In this document: one piece after another, positions 7,037-11,054 of the stretch | How positions within the stretch are numbered: position 1 is the first letter of the stretch | Layout of the letters: the number at the start of each line of letters is the position of its first letter | DNA from: Lachnospiraceae bacterium | Lineage (GTDB): Bacteria > Bacillota > Clostridia > Lachnospirales > Lachnospiraceae | Assembly: GCA_020860745.1 (NCBI GenBank) | Contig: JAJBTR010000203.1 | Location: 1-11,054, forward strand | DNA length: 11,054 bases | Reading direction: 5' to 3' | Translations under genes and position numbers: made by a program | The notes under the pieces: generated by a model | What the model was told of the DNA's origin: nothing | What the model saw: only the letters and a program-made list of their open reading frames with translations | Databases searched by the model: none

Positions 7037-7053
7037 ATGACAAATTATGTCAT
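7037..7053. promoter_or_regulatory. Inverted repeat in the fabD-fabG gap, function unknown
   Basis: ATGACA at 7037-7042 and TGTCAT at 7048-7053, with a five-base AT spacer, lie in the AT-rich 118-nt gap between fabD and fabG. It could be a regulator site or a weak hairpin. No convincing -35/-10 pair accompanies it. Nothing else stands out in the gap. Confidence 0.25.
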
Positions 7054-7078
7054 GATAAAATCAGAATATAAGCGTATG

Positions 7079-8002
7079 TTACGCCTTCAGCGCTTCACAC
7101 AGCGCGTCCAGATCCGCCACCGTATCCACATGATAAACCGGGATCGTCTTATCTATTTTCTTTATAAATCCTGTCAGGGATTTCTTTGGTCCAATTTCAA
7201 CAAAAACTTCCACACCGTCTGCGATCATCCGCTCCACGCTCTGTTGCCAGCGCACGGAAGAGGAAATCTGCCGCTTTAATAAATCCTTCACCTGACTCTT
7301 GTCCGTCACATAATCTGCGGTAACATTGGTGATATATGGTGTGGCTATATCGTGGATCTCCACGCTCTCCATCTCTTTCGCAAGCTTCTCTCCCGCTCCC
7401 TCCAGCATGGCGGAGTGGAACGGTCCGCTGACATTGAGCGGCATGCACCGTCTGGCTCCTGCCTCCTTCAACGCTGCGGCAGCCCGCGCAACAGCATTCT
7501 CCTCACCGGTGATTACAATCTGTCCGGGGCAGTTATAATTGGCAACCGATACGATGCCCTCTGTCTCGGCGCATACTTTCTCGATTGTCTCATTGTCCAG
7601 CCCGATCACAGCTGTCATAGCTCCGCCGGTGGGAACTGCTTCCTGCATATAGGCGCCTCTCTTGACGACGACGCGGAACGCATCCTCCTCCGTCATCACT
7701 CCGGAGGCAACCAGTGCGGCATACTCCCCAAGGCTCAGGCCGGCATTGACTATGGAGTGAAATCCTTTTTCCTCCACTGCACGCAAAATTGCAAGCTCAT
7801 CCGCGAGCATTGCAATCTGCGTGTATTTTGTGATATTAATCTGATCGTTCTCCTCAAAAAGAAGAGCATTCATATCCATACCGCTTACTTTCCCGGCAAG
7901 GTCGATCACTTCTTTTGCACAGTCAAAATTCTCATAAAAATCTTTTCCCATGCCAATGTACTGCGACCCCTGACCGGGAAAAATAAACGCTATTTTTTTC
8001 AT
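7079..8002 (-). CDS. fabD: Malonyl-CoA:ACP transacylase
   Basis: 307 residues, normal length. It transfers malonyl from CoA to ACP, supplying the extender for FabF. Visible motifs are the oxyanion loop PGQGSQ (9-14), the nucleophile elbow GLSLGEY with Ser90 (88-94), the carboxylate-binding Arg115, and GPFHS with catalytic His196. The elbow has Leu where Escherichia coli has His; I recall the same GLSLGEY form in streptococcal FabD. The start at 8002 has AGGAGA at 8015-8020, twelve bases upstream. It begins 43 nt after acpP. In Streptococcus and many Clostridia fabK lies between acpP and fabD, and no gene fits in this gap. Confidence 0.96.
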   Translation of the reverse strand: MKKIAFIFPGQGSQYIGMGKDFYENFDCAKEVIDLAGKVSGMDMNALLFEENDQINITKYTQIAMLADELAILRAVEEKGFHSIVNAGLSLGEYAALVASGVMTEEDAFRVVVKRGAYMQEAVPTGGAMTAVIGLDNETIEKVCAETEGIVSVANYNCPGQIVITGEENAVARAAAALKEAGARRCMPLNVSGPFHSAMLEGAGEKLAKEMESVEIHDIATPYITNVTADYVTDKSQVKDLLKRQISSSVRWQQSVERMIADGVEVFVEIGPKKSLTGFIKKIDKTIPVYHVDTVADLDALCEALKA

Positions 8003-8045
8003 TTTAAACTAATATCTCCTGTTATTCTGTCTGGTGCAGCGGCTC

Positions 8046-8279
8046 TTACTCTTCTACGCCGTGCTCTTTTAAATAATCAATGATAGAACCAACGGTTGTC
8101 AGAGTCTCAAGCTCCTCGGTAGGGATCTCAATGTCATACTCCTCCTCAAGAGCCATAACCAGATCGAACAGATCAAGGGAGTCCGCATCCAGATCCTCAT
8201 TGAAACGTGCGTCCAGAGTGATTTTGTCCTCGTCGATTGATAAACGGTCTGCAATCAGTTCCTTCATTTTCTCAAGCAT
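8046..8279 (-). CDS. acpP: Acyl carrier protein
   Basis: 77 residues, strongly acidic, the usual ACP size. It carries growing acyl chains on a phosphopantetheine arm attached to Ser34 in the motif DADSLDLFDL (31-40). Helices I to IV follow the normal pattern, with the acidic recognition helix (LVMALEEEYDIEIP) after the serine. The start at 8279 has AAGGAG at 8289-8294, nine bases upstream. It is the first gene after the promoter and FabT-like operator at 8324-8368, so it heads the core FAS transcript. The leader would be about 50 nt. Confidence 0.97.
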   Translation of the reverse strand: MLEKMKELIADRLSIDEDKITLDARFNEDLDADSLDLFDLVMALEEEYDIEIPTEELETLTTVGSIIDYLKEHGVEE

Positions 8280-8323
8280 AATGTGTGTCTCCTTATCCTT
8301 CTATAAATTTTAATTTATGCCAA

Positions 8324-8344
8324 ATACTTTGACAGTCAAAGTAT
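8324..8344. promoter_or_regulatory. FabT/MarR-type operator over the acpP promoter
   Basis: Perfect palindrome with 10-bp arms (ATACTTTGAC at 8324-8333, GTCAAAGTAT at 8335-8344) around one central base. The TTTGAC...GTCAAA core resembles what I recall of operators of FabT, the MarR-family repressor of FAS genes in streptococci, which binds better with acyl-ACP. It covers five of six bases of the -10 box and the expected start site, so a bound protein should block initiation. It does not resemble the FapR operator as I remember it. The regulator gene is not in the window. Confidence 0.75.
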
Positions 8345-8368
8345 AATGGATTTGAAATACTCCGTCAA
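8340..8368 (-). promoter_or_regulatory. Sigma-A type promoter for the acpP-accDA operon
   Basis: On the minus strand, TTGACG (8363-8368) and TATACT (8340-8345) are separated by exactly 17 bases, each one base from consensus. Transcription should start near 8333, inside the palindrome. The -35 box begins 16 nt after the etfA stop codon, so the core FAS genes can be expressed independently of the upstream ACAD/Etf genes. Read-through from etfA is still possible, since no terminator is seen between them. Confidence 0.8.
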
Positions 8369-8384
8369 TAGCCTCTTTCAAAAA

Positions 8385-9377
8385 TTACGCTTTCTTCGCT
8401 CTTATCGCTTCCGCCAGCGCAGGCACGACTTCAAACAGATTCCCCACAATTCCGTAATCTGCCACGGAAAAGATGGGTGCGTCCGGATCTTTATTGATCG
8501 CGATAATCGTATCTGACCCGCTCATACCGGCCAGGTGCTGAATCGCGCCGGAAATGCCGACAGCCACATAGATCTTCGGCGCCACGGTCTTTCCGGTCTG
8601 GCCGACCTGATGCGCATGCGGAATCCAGCCGGCGTCCACAGCCGCACGGGAAGCGCCGACGACGCCGCCCATAGCGTCAGCCAGATCGCGGATCAGAGAA
8701 AAGTTCTCGGGATTCCCCAGGCCGCGTCCGCCGGAAACGATGATCTCCGCCTCCTCCAGGTGAACGGCTTCCGCCACCTCTTTTACTCTCTCCAGCAGAT
8801 GTACGCGGACATTCGCGGGATCCATATGGATATCCTCGCGGATGATCTCTCCGGTTCTGCTCTCATCCGCAACCGGTTTTTTGAACACGCCGGGGCGTAC
8901 CGTAGACATCTGCGGCCGGTGATCCGGGCAGGAAATCGTCGCCATCAGATTGCCGCCGAATGCCGGACGCGTGGAGGCCAGAAGACCGTTCTCATCAATG
9001 TCCAGTCCGGTGCAGTCCGCGGTCAGACCGGTGTGAAGCGCGCAGGCCACGCGGGGCGCCACGTCACGTCCGTTGTTGGTTGCGCCAAAGAGAACGATAA
9101 ACGGGGTGTATTTTCTCACCAGCGCCTCCATGGCATAGGACTGGATATCCGTGTTATAAGTATCGTACTCGTCGCCCTCGACCAGAATCGCCTGGTCTGC
9201 GCCGTAGGCGATCGCCTGCACAGCGACATCCGCCGTCTCTTTCCCGAAGATCACAGCGACCAGCTGCGCCTCGAGCTTATCTGCCATCGCGCGGCCAGGA
9301 GCCAGAAGCTCATAGCCCACATTCTTCGCGATGCCGTTTTCTGTCTCTATATATACCCAGATATTTTTATTTTCCAT
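8385..9377 (-). CDS. etfA: Electron transfer flavoprotein alpha subunit
   Basis: 330 residues, full length. With EtfB it forms the flavoprotein that exchanges electrons with an acyl-CoA dehydrogenase. The N-terminal Rossmann-like domain (about 1-200) is followed by the C-terminal FAD domain with SGGRGLG (215-221), SRAAVDAGW (243-251), QVGQTGK (257-263), GISGAIQH (274-281) and SVADYGIVGN (304-313), all intact. No [4Fe-4S] ferredoxin domain is present at the N-terminus, unlike some clostridial EtfA forms. The start at 9377 has a strong AGGAGG at 9387-9392, nine bases upstream and only 18 nt after the stop of the ACAD-EtfB fusion. The two are therefore surely co-transcribed and probably translated in step. 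The acpP promoter follows directly. Confidence 0.95.
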   Translation of the reverse strand: MENKNIWVYIETENGIAKNVGYELLAPGRAMADKLEAQLVAVIFGKETADVAVQAIAYGADQAILVEGDEYDTYNTDIQSYAMEALVRKYTPFIVLFGATNNGRDVAPRVACALHTGLTADCTGLDIDENGLLASTRPAFGGNLMATISCPDHRPQMSTVRPGVFKKPVADESRTGEIIREDIHMDPANVRVHLLERVKEVAEAVHLEEAEIIVSGGRGLGNPENFSLIRDLADAMGGVVGASRAAVDAGWIPHAHQVGQTGKTVAPKIYVAVGISGAIQHLAGMSGSDTIIAINKDPDAPIFSVADYGIVGNLFEVVPALAEAIRAKKA

Positions 9378-9395
9378 TGCGTCGCACCTCCTGTA

Positions 9396-11054
9396 TTATA
9401 GCAACCCGGCATCGGATAACAGACCTGTCAGCTTCTCAGCCGCAGCTTTGCCGTCCAGGTTCTCAATCTTCATACCGTTCTTCTCATGGCGGGGCGTGTA
9501 GGTCTTCAGCACTCTGGTAGGAGAACCGTTCAGACCGCGCTCCTCGGGGGCAACAACCACCTGCTCCGACGTCAGCTGACCGATTTCGGCAGTGCGCGCA
9601 AAACGCTTCGTCGTAAAGCTGGGGTACCGCAGATCATAGCTGGTCTTGTTGATCGTGATCACACAGCCGGTGGAAACAGCGAAATAATCATATCCCTCAT
9701 CGCTCTCGCGCTTGCACTTTAAGGTGCCGTCATCCTGCAGCGTTACCTCCACCGCATAGGATACCAGCGCCCGGTTCAGATGCTGGGAAATCTCCGGTCC
9801 CACCTGACCGGTATCGCCGTCGATGGCCTGTTTTCCGCAGAAGATAATGTCAAACGGCTTTCCGGACTGTTCCTCCAGATAGGTAATCGCCGTGGACAGG
9901 ATCTTAGATGTAGCCAGCGTATCCGATCCGCCGAAGACTCTGTCAGTAATCAGCCAGGCTTCGTCAGCTCCGGCAGCCAGGCACTCGCGCAGAGCGTCTT
10001 CCGCCTTCGGGATACCCATGGTGATAACCGTAACCTTTCCGCCGGTCTTATCTTTCAGACGAAGCGCAGTCTCCAGGGCATACGTGTCGAACGTGCTGAC
10101 GATAGCGGGAACTCCCTCCCGGATCAGCGTGTGCTTTACGGGATCGATCTTGATCTGTGTCGTATCGGGAACCTGCTTAATACATACAAGCATATTCAAT
10201 GCATTTTTATCTTCATTGTCCTTTTCCTCTGGCGCGGATACCGATGCAGCTGCTGCTTTTACAGGCGCAGCCTCTTTTTTCACCGGGGAAGCCGGGGCAG
10301 ACGGGGTTGAACCCTTCGCCGTCTTCGCGCCGTATTTTTTCTTCACCTGACCGGCAATGACCGTGCGCTGAATCTGGTTCGTGCCCTCATAAATCTGAAG
10401 AATCTTCGCGTCACGCATCAGCTTCTCCATCGGGTACTCTCTCATGTAACCGTAACCGCCCATCACCTGTACGCCGTCGATGGCGTTCTGCATGCCCGCG
10501 TCGGTACCTGCGGTCTTGGCGATCGCAGCCTCCATCGTAAAAGAAAGCCCCGCATCAATCCGCTCTGCCGTATGCAGATACATCTGACGCGCCGACTGTG
10601 CCCGGATCTCCATATTCGCCAGCATCTCCTCCACCATCTGGAAATTCGCTACCGGCTGGCCGAACTGTACGCGCTGCTTGGCGTATCTGGTCGCTTCCTC
10701 CACCGCGCGCTGCGCGATACCGACGCCAAACGCGCCGACACCCGGACGGGAGTGATCCAGCGTATCCAGAATATACTTAAATCCGCGGTTCTTTCTGCCG
10801 AGCAGATGATCCTTCGGAATACGCACATTGTCAAAAATAACCTCGCTGGTGCAGCTTAAGCGCATGCCCATCTTATCCTCTTCCTTGCCGATGGAAACAC
10901 CCGGACGATCACGCTCCACAATAAATGCGGAAAGTCCCATGACACCGGCAGATTTTTTGGTGGAAGCCAGAATGGTATAAATGCCGGCGATCGGGCCATT
11001 GGAGATAAACGACTTGGTGCCGTTGATGACATACTCATCGCCATCCTCTACAGC
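9396..11054 (-). CDS. Acyl-CoA dehydrogenase fused to EtfB (5' end outside the window)
   Basis: 552 codons are visible and the frame is open at the window edge. Residues are numbered from the edge. The acyl-CoA dehydrogenase part (1-240) has the flavin-site motif FISNG (16-20), QRVQFGQPVANFQ and MGGYGYMREYPMEKLMRDAKI, and ends with IYEGTNQIQR. In that last motif E223 (codon 10386-10388) is the usual catalytic base. About 140 N-terminal residues are missing from view. A low-complexity Ala/Pro/Lys linker (about 241-287) leads to a full 265-residue EtfB starting at Met288 (codon 10191-10193). Its motifs, in EtfB numbering, are CIKQVPDT (4-11) and GKQAIDGDTGQVGP (120-133). The latter resembles clostridial EtfB proteins that bind a second FAD rather than AMP. 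An ATG at 10193 could restart EtfB, but no well-placed ribosome binding site precedes it. In related systems the two parts are separate proteins. The acyl substrate is unknown: CoA- or ACP-bound enoyl groups are both possible. Confidence 0.93.
   Translation of the reverse strand, partial: AVEDGDEYVINGTKSFISNGPIAGIYTILASTKKSAGVMGLSAFIVERDRPGVSIGKEEDKMGMRLSCTSEVIFDNVRIPKDHLLGRKNRGFKYILDTLDHSRPGVGAFGVGIAQRAVEEATRYAKQRVQFGQPVANFQMVEEMLANMEIRAQSARQMYLHTAERIDAGLSFTMEAAIAKTAGTDAGMQNAIDGVQVMGGYGYMREYPMEKLMRDAKILQIYEGTNQIQRTVIAGQVKKKYGAKTAKGSTPSAPASPVKKEAAPVKAAAASVSAPEEKDNEDKNALNMLVCIKQVPDTTQIKIDPVKHTLIREGVPAIVSTFDTYALETALRLKDKTGGKVTVITMGIPKAEDALRECLAAGADEAWLITDRVFGGSDTLATSKILSTAITYLEEQSGKPFDIIFCGKQAIDGDTGQVGPEISQHLNRALVSYAVEVTLQDDGTLKCKRESDEGYDYFAVSTGCVITINKTSYDLRYPSFTTKRFARTAEIGQLTSEQVVVAPEERGLNGSPTRVLKTYTPRHEKNGMKIENLDGKAAAEKLTGLLSDAGLL

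Noticed and set aside
8329..8347. Plus-strand promoter from TTGACA and TATAAT around the palindrome
   Set aside because: The boxes are only seven bases apart, and no plus-strand gene lies downstream. They arise from palindrome symmetry.
8280..8384. Riboswitch or attenuator in the acpP leader
   Set aside because: The expected leader is only about 50 nt and AT-rich, with no stems beyond the DNA operator itself.
8535..9401. Long plus-strand open frame (288 codons) opposite etfA
   Set aside because: It is fully antisense to a gene with complete EtfA motifs, and its translation has no recognisable domain. It is typical of shadow frames in moderately GC-rich coding DNA.
10194..10230. Separate etfB gene starting at the ATG at 10193
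   Set aside because: The reading frame is continuous with the ACAD domain, and the purine-rich stretch upstream is over 25 nt from the ATG, too far to serve as its ribosome binding site. Internal initiation cannot be fully excluded.

Overview
The window is a fatty acid synthesis (type II FAS) locus from a Gram-positive anaerobe. It most likely comes from class Clostridia and is probably Lachnospiraceae-like. Reasons: the gene order acpP-fabD-fabG-fabF-accB-fabZ-accC-accD-accA is the one known from Streptococcus and Clostridia; accD and accA are fused; EtfA/EtfB are of clostridial type; ribosome binding sites are strong AGGAGG-like; and base composition looks close to 50% GC. The genus assignment is inference. 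Every convincing gene lies on the minus strand, so transcription runs from high to low coordinates.

Layout in transcription order: (1) 11054-9396, one reading frame joining an acyl-CoA dehydrogenase (N-terminus outside the window) to electron transfer flavoprotein beta through an Ala/Pro/Lys-rich linker; (2) 9377-8385, EtfA; (3) 8384-8280, a regulatory gap with a near-consensus sigma-A promoter whose -10 box and start site lie inside a perfect 10+1+10 palindrome of FabT (MarR-family) type; (4) 8279-503, the FAS core: acyl carrier protein, FabD, FabG, FabF, AccB, FabZ, AccC and an AccD-AccA fusion; (5) a 170-nt gap with a hairpin over the accDA stop, an imperfect direct repeat and a doubtful 45-codon ORF; (6) 332-1, the N-terminal 110 residues of a TraX-family membrane protein.

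The genes form a nearly complete malonyl-CoA and elongation module. AccB, AccC and AccDA make malonyl-CoA, FabD loads it onto ACP, FabF condenses, FabG reduces and FabZ dehydrates. The enoyl-ACP reductase is missing. FabK normally sits between acpP and fabD in this gene order, but here the gap is only 43 nt. Directly upstream is instead a self-contained acyl-CoA dehydrogenase-EtfB/EtfA set, which in principle can run as an NADH-driven enoyl reductase. That it supplies the missing step is the main hypothesis from this window. It is not proven, and a FabK, FabI, FabL or FabV could lie elsewhere. FabH is also absent.

Several gaps inside the core operon are over 100 nt, and some carry inverted repeats. 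The strongest is a nested four-stem fold between accB and fabZ. No RNA genes, insertion sequences or CRISPR arrays were seen, and no gene-free stretch exceeds 170 nt.
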